Below are positions 33,679 to 42,701 of a stretch of 64,000 nucleotides of DNA, piece by piece. The notes beneath the pieces are model-generated. The model ran no database searches. It worked only from the letters and a program-made list of their open reading frames with translations, and was not told the DNA's origin. The stretch lies in assembly GCF_001439815.1 (NCBI RefSeq), contig NZ_JYLM01000006.1, positions 310,001-374,000 of the forward strand. Reading direction: 5' to 3'. How positions within the stretch are numbered: the first letter of the stretch is position 1; each line of letters opens with the position of its first letter. The translations under genes and the position numbers were made by a program. Origin of the DNA: Pseudomonas orientalis. Lineage in GTDB: Bacteria; Pseudomonadota; Gammaproteobacteria; Pseudomonadales; Pseudomonadaceae.

Positions 33679-35934
33679 ATGAATGATTTGGGCTTCGCCG
33701 ATGACAAGCCGATCTATTCACATGATCAAGACCTGCTTGGGCGATCTGCATTTGCGAATAATCTGGCAGCGGCTATTGCCAGCTGGAAGAACAAAGAAAG
33801 TCTGGTGATCGCCTTGATGGGGCCGTGGGGCAGTGGCAAGAGCTCGATCAAGAATCTGGCACTCCAGCATTTCAGCGCAACGCCTGAGCATCAAGTCATT
33901 GAGTTCAACCCTTGGGAATGGGGTGGTCAGGAGAAGCTGAGCGCGTCCTTTTTTGATGAGGTTTCTCTCGCCATCAAGCGCAAGGACAAGAGCAAAGAAG
34001 GTAAAAAGCTGGCCAAGGTGCTGCGCCAATATGGACAGAAGCTCAACGCAGGCGCGGCCCTTATGGAAGGATTCGCCAAGTACCTGCCCCTTTTTCTTGG
34101 TTCAGCGTTTGTGACGTCGACTCTCAGTGCATGGCTTGAGGAGCCAACGGTTAAGACGGCAATGGCTGTACTGACTACGTTGTCCGTACTCGCAGCCGGT
34201 GCGCCTACGCTGAAGAAGGTCGGTGAGTTCTTGTTGGATCGTGCCGAAGGTATGGACAAGTCGGCGAAGGAAGCTGAGCTACCTTTAAGCGAAATCCGCC
34301 ATGAGGTACGCACCTTGCTGGCGAGGCGCGACCATCCGTTGCTGATCGTGATGGACGACATCGACCGGTTGTCTGCGGAGCAGATGAAGGCTTTGTTTCA
34401 ACTGGTGAAAGGCAATATGGACTTCCCAAACGTGGTGTTCCTGCTGCTGTTTCAGCGAGACATCGTCGAACAAGGTCTTGAGCGTGCCGGCTTCAAGGGG
34501 GCTGAATACCTCGAAAAGATCATCCAAGTACCCTTTAGCGTACCGGTATTGTCCTCTGAGCGACTGGAGTCGGTGCTGTTCGAGCGACTCAACGCGATCC
34601 TGGCCAGCGAGCCACAACTGGCGGCCCAATTCGATGCTGGTTACTGGGGAAGCGTATACCGGAAGGGACTTAATCAGTTTTTCCATAACCTTCGCGATGT
34701 CTACCGTTACACCTCCACCCTCGCCTTCCACTGTCGGTTGTTGCGCGGTGTCGACGTAGCCGAGATCAACGGAGTGGACCTGTTCGCCCTGGAGTGCCTG
34801 AGAACCTTCGCCCCGTCCAGCTACGAAGCATTGTCTCGGCACAAGCTGATTTTGACCGGCAGGGGGCGAGGAACAGTACACGGTGAAAAAGACCGCATCA
34901 GAACGAAGGTCGAAGGTATCTGGGCGCTCGCACCTCAGGGCTATCTCGAGGGAGTAGAACAGGTCATTCAAAAGCTGTTCCCGACCCTAGATTGGGTCTT
35001 CAGGAACACGACCTACGATGGAGCCACGCATGCTCAATGGCTGCGTGAATCCAGAGTGTGCAGCACTGAGGCCTTTGATCGCTACTTCGAGCTGGCACTT
35101 CCGCTTGGTGGTGTGTCTAATTCGCAGCTCCAGTCGCTGAAGTCGCTGCTCACGGACAGTGAGAAATTTTGCGACATATTGCGCCATAAGGACGAGGCTC
35201 AGCAGCGAGCGATATTGGGCAGATTGGAAGCTCACATAGACGACTTTCCTATCGAGCATTCGGACTCGGTGATAGAGACTCTTTTAAACGCCGGAGAGTT
35301 CGCAGTCAGTAGCGAATCGACCTTCACCTCACTGTCCCCGGATACGCATTTGTGGCGCTTATTGAAGTTATTTTTAGACCGCCACCAAGAACCGGCAATA
35401 CGCAGCGAACTACTCTTGCGCGCGTTCGAACGAGCCAAGGGGTTCACCATTCTCATGCATCTATTGAGCAGGGAATCCTCGCTTCGACTCAAGTCGGAGC
35501 CCTGCGAGCTGGATGATGCGGGCTTCGAGCAGCTCAGGCAGCTGTTTGTTTCAGAGCTGCTGAAGAAGGCCGACATAAATCCTGAAGCCTTCCTTCAGCA
35601 TGGGAACTTCATGTTGTTCGCCTATCGGCTGAACGCCATGGCGGAAGGGGCGGGAAGCCAATGGACTAAGCGCCAGGTCACTACCCTTGAGCGTTTTATT
35701 CTCTTTGCCCGGTCCGTTGTGGTTAAAACCACGCAGTATGCGGGGGATGTCGTTTCTGAGCATTACTCCATTCGGAGCTCTACGCTAGACGAACTGCTCG
35801 GGATCGAGGCTTGTCGAGGCTGGATAAGCCAGGTACAGCAAGACACCCTGCATGGGCCGGCCAAACAGGCTGTAGAGCTGGTAGGCCATGCACTGGAAAA
35901 GCATCAACGAGGGGATACGTCCGATTGGGACTGA
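33679..35934 (+). CDS. KAP family P-loop NTPase
   Basis: A 751-residue membrane-associated NTPase. Walker A is MGPWGSGKSS near residue 50, EFNPWEW follows (a KAP hallmark), two hydrophobic segments lie inserted near residues 130-180 as in the family, and Walker B is LLIVMDDIDRLS near 225. C-terminal half is helical and unrecognised. KAP proteins such as PifA mediate phage exclusion; here no companion (such as QatB-D) is seen, so it may act alone or with the small gene after it. Good AAGGA site before ATG. Confidence 0.85.
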   Translation: MNDLGFADDKPIYSHDQDLLGRSAFANNLAAAIASWKNKESLVIALMGPWGSGKSSIKNLALQHFSATPEHQVIEFNPWEWGGQEKLSASFFDEVSLAIKRKDKSKEGKKLAKVLRQYGQKLNAGAALMEGFAKYLPLFLGSAFVTSTLSAWLEEPTVKTAMAVLTTLSVLAAGAPTLKKVGEFLLDRAEGMDKSAKEAELPLSEIRHEVRTLLARRDHPLLIVMDDIDRLSAEQMKALFQLVKGNMDFPNVVFLLLFQRDIVEQGLERAGFKGAEYLEKIIQVPFSVPVLSSERLESVLFERLNAILASEPQLAAQFDAGYWGSVYRKGLNQFFHNLRDVYRYTSTLAFHCRLLRGVDVAEINGVDLFALECLRTFAPSSYEALSRHKLILTGRGRGTVHGEKDRIRTKVEGIWALAPQGYLEGVEQVIQKLFPTLDWVFRNTTYDGATHAQWLRESRVCSTEAFDRYFELALPLGGVSNSQLQSLKSLLTDSEKFCDILRHKDEAQQRAILGRLEAHIDDFPIEHSDSVIETLLNAGEFAVSSESTFTSLSPDTHLWRLLKLFLDRHQEPAIRSELLLRAFERAKGFTILMHLLSRESSLRLKSEPCELDDAGFEQLRQLFVSELLKKADINPEAFLQHGNFMLFAYRLNAMAEGAGSQWTKRQVTTLERFILFARSVVVKTTQYAGDVVSEHYSIRSSTLDELLGIEACRGWISQVQQDTLHGPAKQAVELVGHALEKHQRGDTSDWD

Positions 35935-36019
35935 CTCGACAGGTTGAAATGATTTGCAGGGGCCCCCGCGCCGTCAAGCGTACTGAAGCAGATTGATCGA
36001 GGAAAAGGGAGCAAAGGAT

Positions 36020-36295
36020 ATGGATCTGTACACAAAGAATGGCAAGCCGCTCCAGGTTTCGGGGACGACTGTGTATAGCCGGTCAGGGAAGGTAGTGGGT
36101 CGAATCAAGGGGGACATAGTATTCGGTACTGATGGGCGATACGTCGGCTCGATCGTTGGTGATCGCGTGGTGTACCGCTCTACACAAAGTGCAGCCATTA
36201 GCTCACCATTTGCAGCCGCCAATCGGGCCGGATCTGCGAGGGCACAGCGAGCGGCTTCCGCAATGTGGGGCAATGAACCGGACATACCGGAATAG
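36020..36295 (+). CDS. 4-fold beta flower domain protein
   Basis: Ninety-one residues. The repeated pattern LYTKNGKPL, VYSRSGKVVGRIKG, VFGTDGRYVGSIVGDRVVY is the four-blade beta-flower motif of small cytosolic proteins of unknown function. The ATG has AAAGGA just upstream; a TTG at 35993 is the alternative. Eighty-five bp after the KAP NTPase and probably cotranscribed. Confidence 0.75.
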   Translation: MDLYTKNGKPLQVSGTTVYSRSGKVVGRIKGDIVFGTDGRYVGSIVGDRVVYRSTQSAAISSPFAAANRAGSARAQRAASAMWGNEPDIPE

Positions 36296-36370
36296 ACTAT
36301 GAATGCAATCAGGACAGAGCTTGAGAAGGTGACCGCCTTTGACCGACCTCTGCCAGTCAGGGCCACCTAG

Positions 36371-36439
36371 CAGGCTGGTCAAATCCGATGCAAGCGACTG
36401 ATTAAGTCGAATGCAAATGAGTGGTCAGTTGGAGTGCAA
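36371..36439 (-). repeat. Tandem 23-bp repeat array C (beside gmtX)
   Basis: Read on the minus strand, three exact 23-bp units start TTGCACTCCAACTGACCA, TTGCATTCGACTTAATCA and TTGCATCGGATTTGACCA, then CTAGGTGGCC as in array A. Orientation opposite to arrays A and B. It lies 79 bp past the gmtX stop. Confidence 0.75.
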
Positions 36440-36517
36440 TTACCCAGATGCGGGTACTGGTCAACCTCGTTGTCTTTTCGATGCCCACTCGCTTCATCCT
36501 CGGGCTGTGAAATTCCA

Positions 36518-37180
36518 TCAGGCGTCATGAAGGATCTTCTTGATGGCATTTACGTACCCATGTTTGTAGATCTCGCGCCTATTTACATCCTTGACTTGGC
36601 CCACAGCGCTCACGGCCCATTCTTGGTGTTGGAAGAATTCATCCGATATGGCGGCCTTCAGTGCGTCGATCTCCATGTCATTGAGATCCAATCCCTGCAC
36701 TAGCTGCGCCCCACCGTTCTCAGAGGCCTGTTCGAATCGCCGAATAGGTCGCCGATCAATAACCAGCTCGCTGTGTGCTTTGAGGGTATTAAGTTCATTG
36801 CGATAGCGGTTGCGCTCGGCAATGATCTGACCAAACAGGGCGCGGAGGGCCGGGTCTGGGAGCCGTTCCAGCAACTCGTAATCCTTTGGAACCCGGTTGG
36901 CTTTCGCCAGAGGGTTAATAGGAGCTTTCATTGACGCGCCGGCCAGCGCAGCCCAAGCCTCTATGAGTTGCCGGAATACCAAGCCCGTTTTATTGCGAAT
37001 GGTTTGGGCGCTTGGGCCTCCTCGATCGGCTGATAGACGGGCAATCTCTGCAATCGAAAAATTTCGATTGCCAGCTGCGTGTTGTGATTTCAGCACGTCA
37101 TTGAGAACCGTCAGCGACTTCGCCTGTCGTGTTGACGCTAGCGACTTGAGGTCTTCATAAATCGTCTGAGGGTCAATCAT
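36518..37180 (-). CDS. gmtX: Gamma-mobile-trio protein GmtX
   Basis: A 220-residue protein with an N-terminal helix-turn-helix-like part (NFSIAEIARLSADRGGPSAQ then TIRNKTG) and a helical remainder. Third gene of an overlapping trio: its ATG overlaps the stop of gmtZ (ATGA). By order, length and overlap I assign it as GmtX of the mobile trio described in gammaproteobacterial defence/offence islands. Its biochemical role is not known; DNA binding is inferred. Confidence 0.72.
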   Translation of the reverse strand: MIDPQTIYEDLKSLASTRQAKSLTVLNDVLKSQHAAGNRNFSIAEIARLSADRGGPSAQTIRNKTGLVFRQLIEAWAALAGASMKAPINPLAKANRVPKDYELLERLPDPALRALFGQIIAERNRYRNELNTLKAHSELVIDRRPIRRFEQASENGGAQLVQGLDLNDMEIDALKAAISDEFFQHQEWAVSAVGQVKDVNRREIYKHGYVNAIKKILHDA

Positions 37181-39792
37181 GACTTGAACCCCTGAATTCT
37201 CTTCGCTGGAATGGTGATCAACTCGGACAGCTTAACAACGGGTCCTTGGTAGATATCTTCCAAGGCCTCGATGCCATCAGGAAGTAGGTTCAGATGCTGC
37301 CCGGTCTCCAACACTCCAGTGATGTAGCTAAAGCCTTCCAGTTGGTCGGTGGGTGATGCCTGGACTGCCATGGCCCGCATCATGGCGTTGCCGGCGATAA
37401 GTTGCATACGCTCATCCATCTGCATAAAAAGCGGGGCATAGCCATTGCTCATAAGCAGATTGTTGAGTGCCCGCGACCGCTTTTCGATGGCAGGGGTTTT
37501 GCGCAGCTCATCGGCCAGATCAGGGTAGAGTTCGGCGTCTTCACAGATTTGGGCCAGTTGCAGCAACTCCGAACGGGCTTCGATGAGGCTGATGGGCTGA
37601 AGAATGTCCTGCATGCTGCCTACAGCCACCAGCTTTGTTGCGTTGTCATCTTGCGCACGGCCTTCCTCAATGGCGACTACGCGAGCAATTAACTGAAAGG
37701 TGGCGATCATGTCTTTGGCATACTGATCGGCGAGGACAATCTGTTTCTCGTAGCGACGCTCTGCCTCCTGCAACTCGTGCTGCTGAAGGAAGGGGCGCGC
37801 TTGCTCCGTAGCCAAGTAGCGATCATCGAGTAAGAGATCTCGTACCTGCTCATGTTCTACAGCTAGGTTGGCAGCCAAGGATGCTTTGTAGCTCTGGTTA
37901 TTGAACTGCGCCCGCAAAGCATCTAGGTAGCGCGCGTCGGTGGCGAGCCAACGACAGCGAGTGCAATTTTCTGGGCCATTAGGGACGGGACCATATGCAT
38001 CTCCAGCATTTCCCCTCGCATACATTAATTCGCCACCATTCCAGCACCCGCCAACGCTTCCCAATTCGTCGGACTTCGCGCTGTTGCCTCCTACCAAACA
38101 AATGCCAACATGGCGGTGTTCCCATCCGACTGGATTGCGGTTTGCCAATGCTGCTTGCAGGGATGCCTCGTCCCGGTAGGCTATCCTGCCCTTGATATGA
38201 CGCATGTCCGCATCGCGAAGAAAAACTTTCAAGCTATCGGTCTGTGCGGCTTCTACTTTCATAGTTGCCGCGTGCAGTGCCTGGGTCATCATGGCCGGCG
38301 TCGGTTTAGTATAGTAGAGCGTCATCAGCAGTCGTGAATGCCCAGCGATGAGCTTGGACAGCGCTGGCATTGGCACTTGGCCTTCCATTGCGAAACAAGT
38401 TAGAAGGGATACTCGTAGGCTATGCAGGGAGAATTCGGTGGCTGTCTTTTTATAAACATAGTCCCCTCCATAATCCTTCACGAACCGCAACCGGGAGCCG
38501 TCGCTGAGTTTCTGTCCGCGTGCCGCCACCCGATTTTCCAAAGTATTAAGCAACTGATACCAAACAAAGTCTAGATTAACTGCCGGAATAGGTCTGAGGC
38601 GATCTTGACCTTTGGCTTTAGCATCACGGAATAGAAAGCAAACGGCGCCCATGTCACGCTTTTGCTGTTCTGATTTGATACTTCCGAAATGCTTGGGCTC
38701 CAGCGCCGTGCAAGGCATTGGCTGGCTAATCGAATTGTATTTTTCCTGCCAATTCCGAAGTTTTTCCAGCCAGTGAAGTACTTCTGAATGCTGCCAGGGA
38801 ATGGTATAGCCCCGTTCGCGCTCGGCCTTATTTTGGTCAGCCGTTTTGTTAGTGTTGATATACAACCCTGTCATGATCTCACCAATATCGGGGCTGTAGA
38901 TGCGGCAGAATGCTCCACGATTCCACGGGTTCTTCTCATTACCATTCTTGAATGAGTGCCGCTGATTAATCACCCAATTGCCTTTTTCGTAGCGCCAAGT
39001 ATCTGCTTCGCCTGAATCGAGAAAGCGAACTTGATAGGTTCGTAACGGAAGATGCAGTTTCACTAACAGCGCCATTGCACGGACAGGTGACCAGAGCTCG
39101 TATCTCTTTGCCTCTTTGTGGTCTTTAGTAATGGCTGTTCTGATTCGCCAAACGCAGTCGGGATCGTCAGAATCGATCATGGAGGGATCGACTTCAAACC
39201 AATCTCCCGATCTTCCAGTTGTTCGCCTATTAGGAAACTGCTGAGCCTTAACCTGTCTCGCCCACGTCCAGTCGCTGAAATTGCCAAAGGGGCGAGGACA
39301 GAGTATTTCGCGCAACTCCTTTATATAAGCGTAAGGCAGCGGGTTATGCACCGACTCTGTGGTGATTGAGCCTTTCTTGCTAACTTTTTCGAAGGGGTTG
39401 TCCACCAAAGGCATCATTCGTCCTTGGTCATTCGGTTCAGAGAATTGATGAGCTATTACCCAATCAATGAAGTGAGCAATGTAATTCTGCATACGGACGA
39501 CTTCGGTAGGGCGATTAGAAAGCAAGCCTGCAAGATCGGGTAGCGCCCCATGCTTTGCGGCATGAAATAAAAAAGTAGGCTGGTGGCCATTAGGCAATTT
39601 GGGTAGGTAATGCATTGCGAGGAAAGTCATCGAGCCCAATTTGAGTGCCGTGCCTTGATTCTGAATAGCTATCCAACCGGCCATCAGTACGCGCCATTCT
39701 TCCCATTGCTGGCCATGATCCCGCGTTAGCCAGGCAAGGGTCAGATCACGGCTGCGACCATTGGATTTGGGTCTTTTTTCACCCATTTTCAA
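37177..39792 (-). CDS. gmtZ: Gamma-mobile-trio protein GmtZ (VPA1269-like)
   Basis: An 871-residue protein. Residues about 455-500 contain FSLHSLRVSLLTCFAMEG, then LIAGHSRLLMTLYY: the H-x-x-R...GH...Y arrangement of a tyrosine recombinase active site in a divergent setting. A Cys cluster near residue 600 (NCTRCRWLATDARY with upstream GGCWN) suggests a zinc site. Overlaps both neighbours by ATGA. Likely acts with GmtY in island integration or excision. Confidence 0.75.
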   Translation of the reverse strand: MKMGEKRPKSNGRSRDLTLAWLTRDHGQQWEEWRVLMAGWIAIQNQGTALKLGSMTFLAMHYLPKLPNGHQPTFLFHAAKHGALPDLAGLLSNRPTEVVRMQNYIAHFIDWVIAHQFSEPNDQGRMMPLVDNPFEKVSKKGSITTESVHNPLPYAYIKELREILCPRPFGNFSDWTWARQVKAQQFPNRRTTGRSGDWFEVDPSMIDSDDPDCVWRIRTAITKDHKEAKRYELWSPVRAMALLVKLHLPLRTYQVRFLDSGEADTWRYEKGNWVINQRHSFKNGNEKNPWNRGAFCRIYSPDIGEIMTGLYINTNKTADQNKAERERGYTIPWQHSEVLHWLEKLRNWQEKYNSISQPMPCTALEPKHFGSIKSEQQKRDMGAVCFLFRDAKAKGQDRLRPIPAVNLDFVWYQLLNTLENRVAARGQKLSDGSRLRFVKDYGGDYVYKKTATEFSLHSLRVSLLTCFAMEGQVPMPALSKLIAGHSRLLMTLYYTKPTPAMMTQALHAATMKVEAAQTDSLKVFLRDADMRHIKGRIAYRDEASLQAALANRNPVGWEHRHVGICLVGGNSAKSDELGSVGGCWNGGELMYARGNAGDAYGPVPNGPENCTRCRWLATDARYLDALRAQFNNQSYKASLAANLAVEHEQVRDLLLDDRYLATEQARPFLQQHELQEAERRYEKQIVLADQYAKDMIATFQLIARVVAIEEGRAQDDNATKLVAVGSMQDILQPISLIEARSELLQLAQICEDAELYPDLADELRKTPAIEKRSRALNNLLMSNGYAPLFMQMDERMQLIAGNAMMRAMAVQASPTDQLEGFSYITGVLETGQHLNLLPDGIEALEDIYQGPVVKLSELITIPAKRIQGFKS

Positions 39793-41255
39793 TTCTTCCT
39801 GAGTTTGGCGTATGGCCCTGAAAGCAGGCCGCCTGAGTCGATGTCTTCAAACCCGGTCATCGTTAGCTCGTCCCAGTGACTGAAACGCGAATCACGGCGA
39901 CCATTTTCTGTATGCTCCTCCAAGCGCTTGCTCGCCCGTGCCAGTGCTTGGCTGACATCCGCTATACCAAGGGCCGTATAAACGGCTTGGGACTCAAGCG
40001 AGGAATGATGCAGCGCTTTCTTTCGCAACACCGGATCAATACCTGCTCGGGTAAGTCGGCGGCCATAGGCGTGGCGGTGGCCGTGAGGAGAACGGCCGTC
40101 GGTCTTGGCAGTGCTCAGCCCAATCCGGGCCATCGCAGCGGCGTAGTTTTTATTGAAAGCATTTAAGGTATACGGCTGGCCCAGAGAGTTTTTCTCATAG
40201 GAAACGAATGCGTAGGGGTGATGACGCTCGATGCTGGCGAGGTAATGCAGATGTTCTCCCCACAGCTTCAGGAACAGGTGGCCAAAGTCAGTTGGAAACC
40301 AGTGCAACTGGATGTAGCCGTCACGGTGATCATGCAGTCGCACTTTCCAGCCCACATTTTTGGTGCCTCTGAGCTTATTGCGCGGTGCAAGAGCATAGGT
40401 TTCTCGAAGGTAGGCAGAGCGATTGGTTTTTCCCGTCCTACTTTTCCAGGCATCTGGTGCTTTGCCCTCTTCGGGGTGGTAGAGACGGACGAGGGCTCTG
40501 TCCGGTTCATGCGGGTCGATCAGCACGTCATGTATCCACAAATGCAAAGGCTCGCTTTCGCGTAAGCCTGCGCCGTGCATCATGAGAGTAATAAGCTGAT
40601 CACGAACGGCACAACGCCTATCCTTTGCGCTGCCCACTCCCTCTAGAAAGAATCGTTCAAGTAATCTCTCGGGAAAGGCAATCGCGTCATCTTCGGTCCT
40701 GCTCAACGCCCGCCGTCCCTTAATATTGCGCGCCTGTCGGACGGTTTCGTTGACCGTCTTGTCCTTGATGTGACCAAGAAAATCGTTCTGATTACGTCGA
40801 AACCAAGCGGCATAGTTCAGGCACTGGTCATAGCTGCTGGCTGATACTAAGGGGTTCATATGCTGAACGCCCTGGTGATCGGCAAGGTAGTCGGTCAGTA
40901 CCTTGAGTGCATTGAGATGCCTATTGGCCATCTTGATGCTGGCAGGTAGCCAGTAAAGGTTGGATGGATCTTGGCCGTCATCACCAACGGTGCCAGTAAA
41001 TAGACGGGCTGCGAATGACTGAAACAGCGTGGCGGGATCTGAAAAGGCAAGCTGGTTGGCTTCAATGTACTGAAGCAAAAGCTTCGCCGCACTGACCACA
41101 TTACGCTGCCACGACACGCTGTGATCGGTCTGCTTGTTCAGCAAACAATCGAGCAGGGGAAGGACCACCCCTTTATCGGTTAGAAGGACAGGAATTTCGC
41201 TATGAAGTCCTGAGTCATCGACCACGACCTTTGCATACGCATCCACTACCGGCAT
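39789..41255 (-). CDS. gmtY: Gamma-mobile-trio recombinase GmtY
   Basis: A 488-residue site-specific tyrosine recombinase. Catalytic pieces: Arg in GAGLRESE near residue 231, HGHRHAYGRRL near 392 (H-x-x-R-H), ALHHSSLESQAVYTALG with the His and the nucleophilic Tyr near 426. The start MPVVDAYAKVVV has GAGGA upstream; the longer frame lacks it. First gene of the trio, at the right edge of the island, transcribed inward. Confidence 0.82.
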   Translation of the reverse strand: MPVVDAYAKVVVDDSGLHSEIPVLLTDKGVVLPLLDCLLNKQTDHSVSWQRNVVSAAKLLLQYIEANQLAFSDPATLFQSFAARLFTGTVGDDGQDPSNLYWLPASIKMANRHLNALKVLTDYLADHQGVQHMNPLVSASSYDQCLNYAAWFRRNQNDFLGHIKDKTVNETVRQARNIKGRRALSRTEDDAIAFPERLLERFFLEGVGSAKDRRCAVRDQLITLMMHGAGLRESEPLHLWIHDVLIDPHEPDRALVRLYHPEEGKAPDAWKSRTGKTNRSAYLRETYALAPRNKLRGTKNVGWKVRLHDHRDGYIQLHWFPTDFGHLFLKLWGEHLHYLASIERHHPYAFVSYEKNSLGQPYTLNAFNKNYAAAMARIGLSTAKTDGRSPHGHRHAYGRRLTRAGIDPVLRKKALHHSSLESQAVYTALGIADVSQALARASKRLEEHTENGRRDSRFSHWDELTMTGFEDIDSGGLLSGPYAKLRKN

Positions 41256-41298
41256 GTGACGATCCTCAACGCATCGTTCATTTGGTATAAATAGTAGA

Positions 41299-41326
41299 TT
41301 TAAAGCTGTCAAGAATCCTGCTTTAA
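41299..41326. promoter_or_regulatory. Dyad at the right island edge, upstream of gmtY
   Basis: TTAAAGC and GCTTTAA are perfect 7-bp arms separated by 13 bp. It lies 45 bp before gmtY and just inside the terminator of the chromosomal neighbour, so it may be the gmtY operator or part of the attachment site. Confidence 0.4.
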
Positions 41327-41330
41327 GAGC

Positions 41331-41359
41331 AAAAAAATAGCCCTCTGAGCGAGGGCTAT
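41331..41359 (-). terminator. Terminator of the DUF6124 gene
   Basis: ATAGCCCTC/GAGGGCTAT with a 5-base loop followed on the minus strand by a T-run. It separates the chromosomal gene from gmtY and marks the right island limit to within about 80 bp. Confidence 0.85.
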
Positions 41360-41425
41360 AGTAGATCTAGTACGACATTACGAGCTGCAAAGAACTTCGG
41401 GAGGTCTTTTTTTGCCTGGGTATTG

Positions 41426-41662
41426 TCAGGTGGCTGCTTGGCGATCGAGCATGCGGCTGACCATCAGCGTGCCCATGGCGCTCAATTGGTGAATGGCCAG
41501 CGCGACATCGCGGTGCTTGCCGTCCAGGTCTTCGGACAGGTCCAGCAACAAGGTGCTGACCGAAGAGAAGGTTTCGAAGCTGTTGATCATCAGGGCTTCG
41601 TCGTCGATATCGGCGGCGATGGTGAAGACGCAGGGCGGTGGATTTGGGGTTGGCTTGAACAT
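41426..41662 (-). CDS. DUF6124 family small protein
   Basis: Seventy-eight residues, starting MFKPTPNPP as in the DUF6124 family common in Pseudomonas, then DIDDEALMINSFETFSS and LDLSEDLDGKHRDVALAIHQL. It is shorter than usual members because the middle region is missing. Function unknown. The first chromosomal gene beyond the island. Confidence 0.8.
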   Translation of the reverse strand: MFKPTPNPPPCVFTIAADIDDEALMINSFETFSSVSTLLLDLSEDLDGKHRDVALAIHQLSAMGTLMVSRMLDRQAAT

Positions 41663-41975
41663 GTCTTAACTTCCTCGAATGAGGCTGCCATCGACTCGCT
41701 ACTAAACGATTAGGTGGCAGCTGTGCGCAGGTTAGTAGACCGGGGAAGTTAAGCAAAAACCGGCGCATCCGAAGATGCCCTGCACACAGCCGCCATAAAG
41801 AACGGCACGGTACGCGCTTAACTTGACCCTCAGGCTACTAAACCTGATCGCTGATGAGCAGCGACCGAGCAACCTTAGAGACGACAAGCCAGCCGTACAA
41901 GCCGGCGGATTCTGGCGCAACTGTAGGCAACCGCGCAAGGTAAGGTAGCCTGCGCCTGACGCCCTACGCAGCCAC
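41663..41975. other. Leader/intergenic region before a REP doublet
   Basis: No open frame with a ribosome site. Includes a long 5' region of the DUF6124 gene with several short inverted repeats (for example GGCTTGTC/GACAAGCC-like segments near 41880-41905). I identify nothing else. Confidence 0.4.
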
Positions 41976-42075
41976 TGTAGGAGCGAGCTTGCTCGCGAAA
42001 AACGCCAGGACACCACATTTCTTCAACATTTACGCGTTATCGTTAGCGACCTTCGCGAGCAAGCTCGCTCCTACA
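41976..42075. repeat. REP doublet, TGTAGGAGCGAGC family
   Basis: Inverted pair of the same REP as at 7462-7561, ending 12 bp before the chorismate mutase start codon. Confidence 0.9.
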
Positions 42076-42087
42076 AGGATATCTCCA

Positions 42088-42624
42088 TTGAAACGTCGAT
42101 TTGTGTTCGCTCTGTTATTTGTCAGCGCCAGTGCCAGCGCCGCGCCGCCCACGCTTGAGCCGTTGCTTAACAGCATCGCCGAACGCCTGGAGATTGCCGA
42201 CCAGGTCGCCCTGAGCAAATGGGACAGCAAAAAGCCCGTAGAAGACAAAAAACGCGAGCAGGAAGTGATCGCCAGCGTTGTCGCCCAAGCCCAGAGCTAC
42301 AAGCTGGACCCCTCCGCCGCCGAGCAGTTTTTTTCGGCGCAGATCGAGGCGAACAAACTGGTGCAATACACCCACTTGTCCGACTGGCAGTTCCAGGGCA
42401 AGGCACCGGACGACCCACGCCCGGATCTGGTCAAGCAGATTCGCCCGCAGCTGGATGAACTGCAAAAGCGCCTGTTGCAGCAGCTGGCCGACTTCACCCC
42501 ACAGCGCACCGACCCGCAGTGTCCGCAGTGGCTCGCCGAGGCGGTGCATGAGCCACTCAATGACCCGCTGCGCCAACTGGCGATGATCCGCGCCACTGCC
42601 GAGCTGTGCATTCGGCCTACATGA
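42088..42624 (+). CDS. Secreted chorismate mutase (AroQ-gamma type)
   Basis: 178 residues from a TTG start preceded by AAGGAT; the in-track ATG lies in the REP sequence and is rejected. An N-terminal signal (RRFVFALLFVSASASA) precedes an all-helical domain with RLEIADQVALSKW, KPVEDKKREQEVI and FFSAQIEANKLVQY, the chorismate-binding Arg/Lys/Gln pattern of periplasmic AroQ-gamma enzymes. Converts chorismate to prephenate outside the cytoplasm. Confidence 0.85.
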   Translation: MKRRFVFALLFVSASASAAPPTLEPLLNSIAERLEIADQVALSKWDSKKPVEDKKREQEVIASVVAQAQSYKLDPSAAEQFFSAQIEANKLVQYTHLSDWQFQGKAPDDPRPDLVKQIRPQLDELQKRLLQQLADFTPQRTDPQCPQWLAEAVHEPLNDPLRQLAMIRATAELCIRPT

Positions 42625-42701
42625 TTTAAGGCCCCGTCCGGCATCCTCTCCCACAGGGGTAGCCATAGCCTGATCGCTCACTGACCGAACAGGATTGAAC
42701 T

